A DNA stretch of 64,000 bases from Streptomyces erythrochromogenes (lineage in GTDB: Bacteria; Actinomycetota; Actinomycetes; Streptomycetales; Streptomycetaceae): the NCBI RefSeq assembly GCF_036170895.1, contig NZ_CP108036.1, forward strand, positions 1,364,001-1,428,000, given 5' to 3'. The notes beneath the pieces were generated by a model. The model had not been told where the DNA came from and did not search any database. It worked only from the letters and a program-made list of their open reading frames with translations. How positions within the stretch are numbered: position 1 is the first letter of the stretch; each line of letters opens with the position of its first letter. Position numbers and translations under genes: made by a program. Below, piece by piece: positions 7,435 to 15,647 of the stretch.

Positions 7435-8442
7435 GTGCGCGCCGATCGTCTGGTCTCCCTGGTACTGCTGCTGCGGCAGCACGGCCGGCTGTCCGCGACC
7501 ACGCTGGCCCGCGAGCTGGAGGTGTCCACCCGGACCGTGCTGCGCGACATCGACGCGCTGTCCGCGGCCGGTGTCCCGGTCTACGCCGAGCGCGGCCGGC
7601 ACGGCGGTTTCACCCTGCTGCCGGGTTTCCGTACCGAGCTCACGGGGCTGAACCACGACGAGGCGCTCGCCCTGTTGGTCGCCGGATCGCGGCGCGGCGC
7701 GCAGGCGTTCGGCCTCGGCTCGGCGCTCGCTTCGGCCATGCGCAAGGTGGTCGACGCGCTGCCCGAGGGCCAGCGGGCCACAGCGGCGGGTGCGGCGCGG
7801 CGCCTGCTGATCGACCCGGAGACCGACGCCCTCGCGCGCCGGCTGGTCACCGAGGAGCTGCCCGACGCCGTGGTGACCGAGGTCCGGCGGGCGGTGTTCG
7901 CAGGGCGCCGGCTGCGCATCCGCTACGCGGCCGCGGGCCGGGACCCCGAGTGGCGCACGGTGGACCCGATAGGCCTGGTCACCGTGCGCGACCAGGGCTA
8001 CTTGCTGGCCACGCGGGCCGGCGCGGACCGCACCTACCGGCTGTCCCGGGTCCTGGCCGCCGAGGAGCTCGCCGAGCCGGCGCAGCGGCCGGAGGGGGTC
8101 GATCTGGACCTGGCGTGGCAGGAGCGCAGCAGGCGGTTCCGGGCCGGCGGTGACCAGGTCACCGTGCTGGTACGGGTGGACCCGGCACGGCGGGAGGACC
8201 TGGTGGGCAGCGCGGTGGCCGTCCTCGCCGAGGGAGGCGACGCGGAGGGCGGCGCGGAGGGCCGGCTGCGGCTGGAGGTCACCTTCCAGGACCCGAGGCA
8301 CGCCGAATGGGCGCTGTGGCAGCTCGCCGCGAGCGCGGAGGTACTGGCGCCGCAGTGGCTGCGCGACTCCCTGCACGACCGCGCGGCGGCCATCGCCGCC
8401 CGCTACGCCGCACCGTCCCCGGAACCCACGCCGTCCGCGTAG
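7435..8442 (+). CDS. WYL-domain transcriptional regulator (YafY/DeoR-like HTH)
   Basis: A 335-residue helix-turn-helix/WYL protein. The N-terminal winged helix reads RQHGRLSATTLARELEVSTR, then TVLRDIDALSAAGVPVYAER. A WYL domain follows at about residues 140-220 (RRLRIRYAAAGRDPEWRTVD, GYLLATRAGADRTYRLSRV), with a C-terminal WCX extension. WYL domains bind ligands such as nucleic-acid fragments or small molecules. The GTG start is 6 nt after a TAGCGT -10-like hexamer, suggesting a leaderless transcript. Likely targets are itself and the divergent RidA gene. Confidence 0.87.
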   Translation: MRADRLVSLVLLLRQHGRLSATTLARELEVSTRTVLRDIDALSAAGVPVYAERGRHGGFTLLPGFRTELTGLNHDEALALLVAGSRRGAQAFGLGSALASAMRKVVDALPEGQRATAAGAARRLLIDPETDALARRLVTEELPDAVVTEVRRAVFAGRRLRIRYAAAGRDPEWRTVDPIGLVTVRDQGYLLATRAGADRTYRLSRVLAAEELAEPAQRPEGVDLDLAWQERSRRFRAGGDQVTVLVRVDPARREDLVGSAVAVLAEGGDAEGGAEGRLRLEVTFQDPRHAEWALWQLAASAEVLAPQWLRDSLHDRAAAIAARYAAPSPEPTPSA

Positions 8443-8656
8443 GACACCCCTGGGGAGGCAGGGCGGAACGCGGCAAGATATCAGCCTTTCCAGGAATCGC
8501 CGGAGTGTTTATCCGATGGTGATGTCCTCCGGCGGCGGCGTCACACCGGGCACTACCGTCCCGTGACACCCCCGGGAATGCGGGTGTTGCACCGCACGAC
8601 GCTTGCGGGACCTCCCTGCCCCGCCACCTCCCGGCCCCACGGAGCAAGGAGGCACA

Positions 8657-9340
8657 TTGCTGTCATTGCGGCGGAGAAACACGCGAGGCTGGTCGACGGC
8701 CACCCGGTACTCGATCGCGAGCGCCGTCGTCATCACCGCGCTCGCGCTCACCCTGATCGCCCTGCTGGTCCCCGTGGACAAGTTCGGCAGCCGGGCCAAT
8801 GCCGCCACCGCGGCGGCGCCGGCACCGGCCGACGACGACGGTCTGGGAACGGTGAGCACGGCGTTCGGGCCGCTGACCGCCGCGGACCGCGACTTCGTCC
8901 GCAAGGTCCGGCTCGCCGGGCTGTGGGAGCTGCCCGCCGGACGGCAGGCCCAGCAGCGCGGTTCACGGCCTGCGATCCGCACGGCCGGGGACCACCTCGT
9001 CGACGGCCACACCGAACTGGACCGTCAGGTCATCCAGGTCGGCCAGGCCCTCGCCATCGACCTGCCCAACCAGCCCTCCGCGCAGCAGCAGGACTGGCTG
9101 GGCCAGATGAACCGCGCCAAGGGAGACGAGTACGAACGGCTGTTCGCCCAGCTGTTGCGCCGAGCGCACGGAAAGGTGTTCTCCCTGGTGGCCGCCATCC
9201 GGAACCAGACCCGCAATTCCATGGTGCGAGCCCTCGCCACGTCCGCCAACGCCACGGTCCTGGACCACATCACGGTCCTCGAAGACACCGGGCTGGTCGA
9301 CTTCGACGGGCTCTCCGACAATGTCCCACCGACGAAGTGA
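8657..9340 (+). CDS. DUF4142 domain-containing secreted/anchored protein
   Basis: I begin the 227-residue protein at TTG 8657, four bases after a perfect AAGGAGG (8646-8652); CTG 8660 is an equally possible start. The longer frame from 8603 has no ribosome site. A transmembrane or signal segment (about residues 17-40, ITALALTLIALLVPV) follows a basic N-terminus. The rest is the helical DUF4142 domain with LTAADRDFVRKVRLAGLWEL, GDHLVDGHTELDRQVIQVG and a ferritin-like helical pattern. The function of DUF4142 is unknown. The stop is 9 nt before the DUF1996 gene, so the two are probably co-transcribed. Confidence 0.78.
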   Translation: MLSLRRRNTRGWSTATRYSIASAVVITALALTLIALLVPVDKFGSRANAATAAAPAPADDDGLGTVSTAFGPLTAADRDFVRKVRLAGLWELPAGRQAQQRGSRPAIRTAGDHLVDGHTELDRQVIQVGQALAIDLPNQPSAQQQDWLGQMNRAKGDEYERLFAQLLRRAHGKVFSLVAAIRNQTRNSMVRALATSANATVLDHITVLEDTGLVDFDGLSDNVPPTK

Positions 9341-9349
9341 AGTGATCGC

Positions 9350-10726
9350 ATGAGTCCAAAGGGCCACAAGCGCGCCCGATTGTCGACCAAGCTCGTGGGA
9401 GTGGTCTCCGCGCTCGTGCTGGGCGGCGGCGGGGTCGCCGTCATCGCCGGCAACGCTTCCGCGGGCCAGGACGACAACCGCAAGTCGCAGTTGACGACCA
9501 CCATCGACTGCCCCGACGTGGGCGAGAAGCTCACGGCCGTGCCCGAGCAGGCCAAGGCCGAGGTCGACGAGAACCTGGCCAAGCTGGACGACCAGGTGGC
9601 GGACGCCTACCGGCGGCTCGCCTCCGGCCAGGCGCAGGGCGATGCACTCCTCGGCGAGCTGAAGCAGAAGCGGGAACAGACCATCAAGGGCGTGTCCGAC
9701 GCGATTGACCGGGCGGGGGACCCCCCGAAGGAGATCGCCGCGTTGAGCTCCTGCCAGATGAAGAAGGCCTCGGCCGAGGAGGACGGCGGGGGCGGAGCGG
9801 CGGCGCTGGCCTCCGACGCCAAGTCCTCCGCGGCCGGCAAGAAGGGCGCTCCGGCGAAGAACGACTTCGTGAACATCACCAAGGTCCGTCCCAACGTCCG
9901 TACGCCCCGGGCGCAGAACAACGCCTCCAAGGGCTCCTTCAGCGTGAACTGCGGCCGCAACGAGAACGGCCACTTCAACCCCGACAACGTCATCGTCGCC
10001 CCCGGTGTGTCCAACGGCGCGCACCACATGCACGACTACGTGGGCAACGTGTCCACGGATGCCTTCTCCACCAACGACAGCCTCGCCAGGGCCGGCACCA
10101 CGTGCGGCAACGGCGACCAGTCCACCTACTACTGGCCCGTGCTGCGTCTGCGGGACGGCAAGGCGGAGCGGGACGCACAGGCGCCCGGCGGCGGGCAGGA
10201 CGGCAACGTCGGCACGATCCTGAAGCCCAAGCAGGTCACGATCACCTTCAAGGGCAGCCCCGAGGGCAAGGTCAAGGCCATGCCCCGCTTCCTGCGGATC
10301 ATCACCGGTGACGCCAAGGCGCTCACCAACGGCACGGCCAATGCCAACGCCTCCTGGAGCTGCACGGGGTTCGAGGACCGCCAGCTGAAGGACAAGTACC
10401 CGATCTGCCCCAAGGGCAGTGACGTGGTGCGCACCTTCTCGTTCCAGAGCTGCTGGGACGGCCGGAACACCGACAGCGCCAACCACCGCACGCACGTGGC
10501 GTTCGCTGACCGCAACGGCCGCTGCCAGAAGGGCTTCACCGCCATCCCGCAGCTGGTCCAGCGCATCGTGTACGGGGTGCAGCCGGGCTCCCGCATCGCC
10601 GTGGACAGCTTCCCGGAGCAGCTGCACAAGCCGGTGACCGACCACGGAGACTTCATCAACGTGATGTCGAACGGCCTGATGAACAAGGCCGTGAGCTGCA
10701 TCAACGACGGGCGCAACTGCCGCTGA
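9350..10726 (+). CDS. DUF1996 domain-containing secreted protein
   Basis: A 458-residue protein with an N-terminal signal or anchor (residues ~17-38, GVVSALVLGGGGVAVIAG) and a helical charged region to ~150. The DUF1996 domain follows, opening with FSVNCGRNENGHFNPDNVI and containing the conserved NGAHHMHDYVGNVSTDAFST. Eight or so Cys residues in this part probably form disulfides. DUF1996 proteins are widespread secreted proteins in actinobacteria and fungi with no proven activity; the HHMHD motif suggests a metal site. It is likely co-transcribed with the DUF4142 gene just upstream. Confidence 0.85.
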   Translation: MSPKGHKRARLSTKLVGVVSALVLGGGGVAVIAGNASAGQDDNRKSQLTTTIDCPDVGEKLTAVPEQAKAEVDENLAKLDDQVADAYRRLASGQAQGDALLGELKQKREQTIKGVSDAIDRAGDPPKEIAALSSCQMKKASAEEDGGGGAAALASDAKSSAAGKKGAPAKNDFVNITKVRPNVRTPRAQNNASKGSFSVNCGRNENGHFNPDNVIVAPGVSNGAHHMHDYVGNVSTDAFSTNDSLARAGTTCGNGDQSTYYWPVLRLRDGKAERDAQAPGGGQDGNVGTILKPKQVTITFKGSPEGKVKAMPRFLRIITGDAKALTNGTANANASWSCTGFEDRQLKDKYPICPKGSDVVRTFSFQSCWDGRNTDSANHRTHVAFADRNGRCQKGFTAIPQLVQRIVYGVQPGSRIAVDSFPEQLHKPVTDHGDFINVMSNGLMNKAVSCINDGRNCR

Positions 10727-10804
10727 CGTTCGCGGCGGTTCGCCCCCTTCCGCCCCCGGGGCGGGCGCTCCCCCCCTTCCTCACCCCGCGCCCGCCCCGG
10801 GAAA

Positions 10805-10843
10805 GGTGTTGGTCCGAAGCCCCTTCGGACCAACACCGCTTTT
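10805..10843 (+). terminator. Rho-independent terminator after DUF1996 gene
   Basis: A perfect 15-bp stem (10805-10819 and 10823-10837) with a 3-nt CCC loop is followed by GCTTTT. It is flanked by AAA on the other side, so it may work in both directions. Confidence 0.85.
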
Positions 10844-10882
10844 GTGTGTCCGCCCGGGGGCGCGCCGTGGTCCGCCCGCCCC

Positions 10883-10980
10883 GGGCGCTGTCGTGTGTCC
10901 GGGCCCGGGCGCTGTCGTGTGTCCGGGCCCGGGCGCTGTGCTGTGTCCCGGCCCGGGCGCTGTCGTGTGTCCGGCGACCC
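10883..10980. repeat. Four tandem copies of a ~24-bp GC-rich repeat
   Basis: The unit GGGCGCTGTCGTGTGTCCGG plus GCCC starts at 10883, 10907, 10931 and 10955, with small changes in the third and fourth copies and a decayed fifth. It fills part of the 525-bp gap between the convergent DUF1996 and PucR genes; the rest of that gap is GC-rich with nothing else recognised. Confidence 0.8.
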
Positions 10981-11251
10981 GGGTGCTGTGGTCTCCCCGG
11001 CCCGCGGCGGGCTCGTACGTCCGACCCCGGGGCACGCGCGTACGTCCGGCCCCGGTCCGCGTGCGGCACCCGGCGCACGGGCCGGCGACGTCGCCCCGGG
11101 CGGTGTGCGCGGACATGGCACACGAAGGCCCGGCCCGGCCCCGTGAGGACGGGGGCCGGGCCGGGCCGGTGTGGTTCGGGGTGTCGTTCGGGGGTGTGTT
11201 CAGAGGGGGTTCAGTGGCTCAGAGGGGTCGGGGGTTCAGGGGTTTCGGGGG

Positions 11252-12574
11252 TCAGAGGCCGTTGACGCGGGCCATGCGGCCGACGACGACGGGGGTGAAG
11301 TCCGCCTGGATCACGCGGGCCGTCCTGCGGGTCACGCGCGAGTGCTGGCGCCGTACCTGGGCCATCAGGCGGCGGCTGCGCAGGGCCATCTCCAGCTCGA
11401 ACCGGGTCCGCGGGTCACGCAGGCCGGTACCGAAGAGCTTCTCCAGCTGGCGCATGCGGTACCGCACGGTCTGCGGGTGCACGCTGAGGGCCTTGGCGGC
11501 CTCGGGGGCACCGCCGCCCTCCAGCCAGGCGAGCAGGGTCACCTCCAGCCGCTCGCTCTGCCGCGGGGTCAGGTCCGCGAGGGGCCGCAGCCAGCGGGCG
11601 GCCAGTGCGTGGGCCAGGGGCTCGTCCTGGAGCAGGAGCAGCGTCGAGAGGTGGTCGTCGACGAAGACGGGCCTGGCCTCGATGCCCGGTCGGCTGGGGG
11701 TCAGACCGGCCAGGCGCAGCGCCCAGCGCAGGGATGAAGCGGTGTCCCGGATCGGGACGGCGTGCCCCACGGCCGTGAACCGGCCGCGCAGCAGGTGCTC
11801 CAGCGGTCCGCGGATCTCCGGGTCAGGGCTGGGGACCAGCAGGCACGGCCGGCCGGCGAACATCCCGACGAGGGCGTCGTCCAGGACGCCCGCCAGCTGC
11901 TGCGCCTCGCCGGGCGTGGCCGGCACAATGGCCCGTACGGCCAGCGGGAGGGGCCATCCGGCCGCCTCGGCGAGTTCGGTGAGGGAACTGTCGGACGCGA
12001 CGCGGTCGTCGGTGAGGATCCTGAACAGCTCCTGGCGGGCCCGTTCGCCCGGGCGGATGCCATCACCGGTCTCCTCCTCGGTTTCCTCCCGGGTGGTCAC
12101 CCGGACCCGCTTGAGGGCCGGTTCGCGGATCCCGTCGCGGGACCCGGGGCGGACCTCCTCGCGGATGTCGTCGCGCCGGCCCTCGTGCGTGATCTCGCAC
12201 TCGTTCGTGTATGTCGCCTCCCTGCTGCGGGCCTTGCCGCGGCCCACGGTTGCGAGCTCGGTTGCGGCCTCTGTTTCGGCCTCGGTTTCGGCCTCGGTTT
12301 CGACCTGGTTCTCTGCCTGGTCCTGGCACTCGTCCGGTGTTTGTTCCCGGGTCCGCTCCTGGTAGCCGAGGGTGGTGAGGAGTGCCTCTTCCACCCGCTG
12401 CCGGAGCAACTCTGCATCAATGGCATCGTTGTCATCGATAAGTGCGGAAAATTCCGGAATTCCATGCAGAAGCTCCTCCACTATCTCGGCGGCCAGTGCG
12501 GGAAGTTCCCTGCGCAGGACGCGCGTCCACTCGCCTCGGGGGCGGGACCAGATGCGGTTCAGAAGTTCGCACAT
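11252..12574 (-). CDS. PucR/CdaR-type transcriptional regulator
   Basis: A 440-residue regulator with a C-terminal PucR helix-turn-helix (HTH_30): LLAWLEGGGAPEAAKALSVH then PQTVRYRMRQLEKLFG at about residues 345-385. The central part (~180-330) is the GGDEF-like or ligand-sensing region of this family. Residues ~70-170 hold an odd low-complexity acidic stretch, ETEAETEAETEA, followed by an Arg/Glu-rich segment, encoded partly by a 12-bp DNA repeat at about 12258-12312. ATG 12574 has a modest ribosome site. It is transcribed away from the electron-transfer operon and could regulate it. Confidence 0.82.
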   Translation of the reverse strand: MCELLNRIWSRPRGEWTRVLRRELPALAAEIVEELLHGIPEFSALIDDNDAIDAELLRQRVEEALLTTLGYQERTREQTPDECQDQAENQVETEAETEAETEAATELATVGRGKARSREATYTNECEITHEGRRDDIREEVRPGSRDGIREPALKRVRVTTREETEEETGDGIRPGERARQELFRILTDDRVASDSSLTELAEAAGWPLPLAVRAIVPATPGEAQQLAGVLDDALVGMFAGRPCLLVPSPDPEIRGPLEHLLRGRFTAVGHAVPIRDTASSLRWALRLAGLTPSRPGIEARPVFVDDHLSTLLLLQDEPLAHALAARWLRPLADLTPRQSERLEVTLLAWLEGGGAPEAAKALSVHPQTVRYRMRQLEKLFGTGLRDPRTRFELEMALRSRRLMAQVRRQHSRVTRRTARVIQADFTPVVVGRMARVNGL

Positions 12575-13027
12575 CGTTTTCCTCGTTCGTGCCGGGGTGA
12601 GGCTTGCCCGGGGAAGAGCGGCAAGCCGGCCGAGGTTGCCCCCACGTCAACATCGTTGCCTGACGCGGGAGTTGCGGCCCTCGTACTCCCTCCTGGAGAG
12701 GTCCGACCACCTACAGTCCCGGGACTTTGCTCTCTTTTTACTGTCCGGGACGCGTAGGCGGCGGGCGGCGCGGTGGCCTGTCGCAACCTCCGCTGGAGGG
12801 GAATCTTCCGGTGTTGTTCGATGCGCCGGAGACGCGCTGCGAGAAATTATCACGTTTCGATAAATCCTGTGGAGCTGATGTGACGCTCCACGATGCTGCT
12901 GCACTCCGGCCCCAAGTTCCCTCGGCCGGCGCGGAGTTTCACAGCGCGGCCGGGCAGAGACGACAACGACCCCCGGGTTCCGAGCGCCAGGTGGAGTGCT
13001 CGGAACCCAGGCGCACAGGAGACCTGG
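12575..13027. other. Divergent promoter region between PucR and electron-transfer genes
   Basis: This 453-bp gap holds no gene I can support. It has a 12-bp perfect palindrome AGTCCCGGGACT at 12715-12726, an A/T-rich stretch at 12727-12742, and an A/T-rich inverted repeat TTATC (12847-12851) / GATAA (12859-12863). These are plausible promoter or operator elements for one or both divergent genes, without further proof. Confidence 0.4.
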
Positions 13028-14071
13028 ATGCCCTTGCCCCAGCCGCACATGCCTCGCCCACACAGGGCCCGCCGTAAAAGCCGACACGCGGCATCGGCTC
13101 CGGCAGCAGGACGGAGGGCCGCCCGGCGGCCCTCCCTCCTGCCGACGCCCGGACGGATGAGTCCGGGCGCCATCTGCGCCGTCGGCGCGGCCATCGTCTC
13201 CGTCACCGTGGCCGCCCGCGCGGGCGCCTTCTCCCAGTTCTGGGACTTCCTCGACTTCGGGGCGGGCGTGCTCTCGCTCGTCTCGCTCACCTCCACCGTC
13301 CTGTGGGGACTGATCTCCACCGACCGGCTGCTGCTGAAATCGGGTCACCGGCTGCTCGCCCAAGGCGTGCACCGCGGCCTGGCCGTATCCGGGCTGGGCT
13401 TCCTGGCCCTGCACATCTGGGTCAAGATCGCGGAGCAGCGGACCACCGCGTCCGCGGCGGTGGTGCCGTTCACGGACATCGATCAGCCCGTACTGATCGG
13501 GCTCGGCAGCCTCGCCGGGTACCTCTTCGTCGCGGTCGCCGTCTCCGGCGCGGTGCGCAGCGTGTTCGCCACCAAGGGCCGGTCCCTGTGGTGGCGGGCC
13601 CTGCACTTCGGCGCGTATCCGGCGTGGGGCGCCTCGCTGGTGCACGGGCTGAAGGCGGGCCGTGCCGCCGACCTCTATGTCACGGTGGCGTACGCGCTGT
13701 GCCTGCTCGGTGTCGCCGGCATGCTCGCGTTCCGGCTCAAGTCCCGGATGACCGAGTCGCCGTCCAGGCCCCCCGGCACGGCCAGCACTCAACAGCTGCC
13801 CGTCGTGGCCGCCGTCCCCCGGCAACGGCGGGAGCCCCGCGCACGGGCGGCCGGCTCACGGGCGTCCGGCTCGCGGGCGGCAGGCTCACGGGCAGCCGGC
13901 TCGCGGGAGAAGTTCACCGGGCCCGCCGCTCCGCCCACGGACGACCAACCCGCACTCACGGCCGTGTACTCGACCGACCCGACCGGCTCCTACATGGACG
14001 CCGGCCTCGGCATGGGTACCGCCGTGGGCATGGACGGGGACCAGTTCGCCACCCGCGAGTGGCGGCTGTGA
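13028..14071 (+). CDS. Bis-heme b membrane protein (ferric reductase/cytochrome b-like)
   Basis: A 347-residue membrane protein; the start ATG 13028 is preceded by AGGAGA. After a basic 43-residue N-terminus there are about five to six transmembrane segments. Paired His residues 14 apart in one helix (H115, H129: VHRGLAVSGLGFLALH) and 13 apart in another (H193, H206: LHFGAYPAWGASLVH) match the two-heme arrangement of ferric reductase and cytochrome b561-type proteins. A long disordered Ala/Ser/Arg-rich tail follows, with an AGSRA-like repeat at ~280-295. It is coupled by a GTGA overlap to a NuoF-ferredoxin protein, so it probably moves electrons across the membrane. Confidence 0.75.
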   Translation: MPLPQPHMPRPHRARRKSRHAASAPAAGRRAARRPSLLPTPGRMSPGAICAVGAAIVSVTVAARAGAFSQFWDFLDFGAGVLSLVSLTSTVLWGLISTDRLLLKSGHRLLAQGVHRGLAVSGLGFLALHIWVKIAEQRTTASAAVVPFTDIDQPVLIGLGSLAGYLFVAVAVSGAVRSVFATKGRSLWWRALHFGAYPAWGASLVHGLKAGRAADLYVTVAYALCLLGVAGMLAFRLKSRMTESPSRPPGTASTQQLPVVAAVPRQRREPRARAAGSRASGSRAAGSRAAGSREKFTGPAAPPTDDQPALTAVYSTDPTGSYMDAGLGMGTAVGMDGDQFATREWRL

Positions 14072-15519
14072 GCGGCTTCCCGCGCCCCAGCCTCGGCTGC
14101 GTGGGCGCTCCCAGACTGCTGGCCGGGCTCGACCAGGCCCCCCGGCTCGACCGCGTCGCCCATCTGACGACGCACGGCCAACTCCCGCGCTACCGCCCGG
14201 ACGAGCTCGTCGACCTCGCCGAGAACATCGACCTGCGGGGGCGCGGCGGAGCCGGGTTCCCCTTCGCCCGGAAGCTGCGCGCCGTCATGCGGGCGGCCGA
14301 GGGCCGCGACACCGGAACCGCGGTCGTCGTCAACGCCAGTGAGGGCGAGCCGAGTTGTCTCAAGGACAAGGCTCTGCTGCTGCACGTCCCGCACCTGGTG
14401 CTCGACGGAGCCCTGCTGGCCGCCGCCGCGGTCGGCGCCGAAGACGTCGTCATCGGCGTCACCCGGCCCGACGTCGAGCAGTCGCTGCGCGCGGCCGTCG
14501 CGGAACGCGGCCCGGCAGGCCGCCAGGTGCGGGTGCAGGCCCTGCCCGAACGCTTCGTGACCGGAGAGAGCACCTCGATGGTCAACGGCCTGAACGGTGG
14601 GCCGACGCTGCCTTCGGGACAGAAGGTACGGACCAGCGAGCGGGGCCTGGGCGGCATGCCCACCCTGTTCTCGAACACCGAGACCTACGCCCAGCTCGCC
14701 GTGGCGGCCCGCCTCGGTGCGCTGGACTACCGGGCGGTCGGCCTGCCCTCCGAGCCCGGCACGGTGATGCTGACCATCGCCGGCTCCACGGTCGTCGAGG
14801 CGCCGCTGGGGACCTCGCTGGCGTACGTACTGGAGCTGTGCGGCCTGGATCCCGGCCAGGGCGTACTGGTGGGCGGCTACCACGGCAAGTGGCTGGATCC
14901 GGGGTCCGCCCGCATCGCCGACCTGTCCCGGGGGTCCCTCGCGGCCTTCGACGCGGTGCTGGGGGCGGGGGCGGTGCTGCCCCTGCCGGAGGACACCTGC
15001 CCGGCCGGCGAGGTGGCCCGGGTGACCCGCTGGATGGCGGACGAGACGGCCGGTCAGTGCGGCCCCTGCTTCCGGGGACTGCCCGCGCTGGCCGACGTGG
15101 TGGAGGACGCGGTCCGGGGCGGGGGCAGAACCGCACTGGAAACCATCGAGGCCCGGATGAAAGTGGTACGCCGCCGCGGCGCGTGCAGCCATCCGGACGG
15201 CACCGCGGCCTTCGTGGACTCGGCGCTCGCGGCGTTCCCGGACGAGTTCCGCGACCACGCCCTCGGCAGCGGCTGCGGCCGACGGGTGGTGGGGGCGCTG
15301 CCCCTGCCGGAGGACGAGACCCCGGAGGAACGGCTGGTGGTCGACTGGACCCTGTGCAGGGGGCACGGGCTGTGCGTGGACATCCTCCCCGACGTCGTAC
15401 GGCTCGACGCGGACGGCTACCCGTCCCAGGCGTCCATGCCCGTACCCGCGCAGTTGCGGCAGAAGGCCCAGCGCGCGGTGCGGCGCTGCCCCGCGCTCGC
15501 GCTGCGCATCCAGGACTGA
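14068..15519 (+). CDS. NuoF-like flavoprotein fused to a C-terminal ferredoxin
   Basis: A 483-residue protein. The N-terminal two-thirds resembles NADH-quinone oxidoreductase subunit F: LRGRGGAGFPFARKLRAVM and VVVNASEGEPSCLKDKALLL (FMN/NADH site), then a SLBB-like domain, then a 4Fe-4S region with TAGQCGPCFRG and RGACSHPDG. The first Cys of the usual CxxCxxC is Ala here. The last ~70 residues form a 3Fe-4S/4Fe-4S ferredoxin (CRGHGLCVDILPDVVRLD, VRRCPALALR). It likely takes electrons from NAD(P)H and passes them to the coupled heme protein. GTG 14068 overlaps the preceding stop. Confidence 0.82.
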   Translation: MSGFPRPSLGCVGAPRLLAGLDQAPRLDRVAHLTTHGQLPRYRPDELVDLAENIDLRGRGGAGFPFARKLRAVMRAAEGRDTGTAVVVNASEGEPSCLKDKALLLHVPHLVLDGALLAAAAVGAEDVVIGVTRPDVEQSLRAAVAERGPAGRQVRVQALPERFVTGESTSMVNGLNGGPTLPSGQKVRTSERGLGGMPTLFSNTETYAQLAVAARLGALDYRAVGLPSEPGTVMLTIAGSTVVEAPLGTSLAYVLELCGLDPGQGVLVGGYHGKWLDPGSARIADLSRGSLAAFDAVLGAGAVLPLPEDTCPAGEVARVTRWMADETAGQCGPCFRGLPALADVVEDAVRGGGRTALETIEARMKVVRRRGACSHPDGTAAFVDSALAAFPDEFRDHALGSGCGRRVVGALPLPEDETPEERLVVDWTLCRGHGLCVDILPDVVRLDADGYPSQASMPVPAQLRQKAQRAVRRCPALALRIQD

Positions 15520-15571
15520 ACCAACGCCCCCGGGTTCAATGTTGGCGCGATCTGACAAATTCTCAGGGAGA

Positions 15572-15602
15572 TTGACATTCTCCGTCAGCGGCCCCGTAGA
15601 AA
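15572..15602 (+). promoter_or_regulatory. Candidate promoter of lipoprotein gene
   Basis: TTGACA (15572-15577) is followed after 19 bp by TAGAAA (15597-15602), about 45 bp before the lipoprotein start. The -35 is perfect; the spacing is slightly long, so the -10 call is tentative. Confidence 0.45.
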
Positions 15603-15647
15603 TTACCCAGGGCACGAGAACGCGAATCCTGACCTGAAGGAGAGATC

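Noticed and set aside
10846..11265. Plus-strand repeat-encoded peptide (VRARALSCVRARALSC)
   Set aside because: It only reflects the 24-bp DNA repeat; no ribosome site, start context or known repeat protein supports it.
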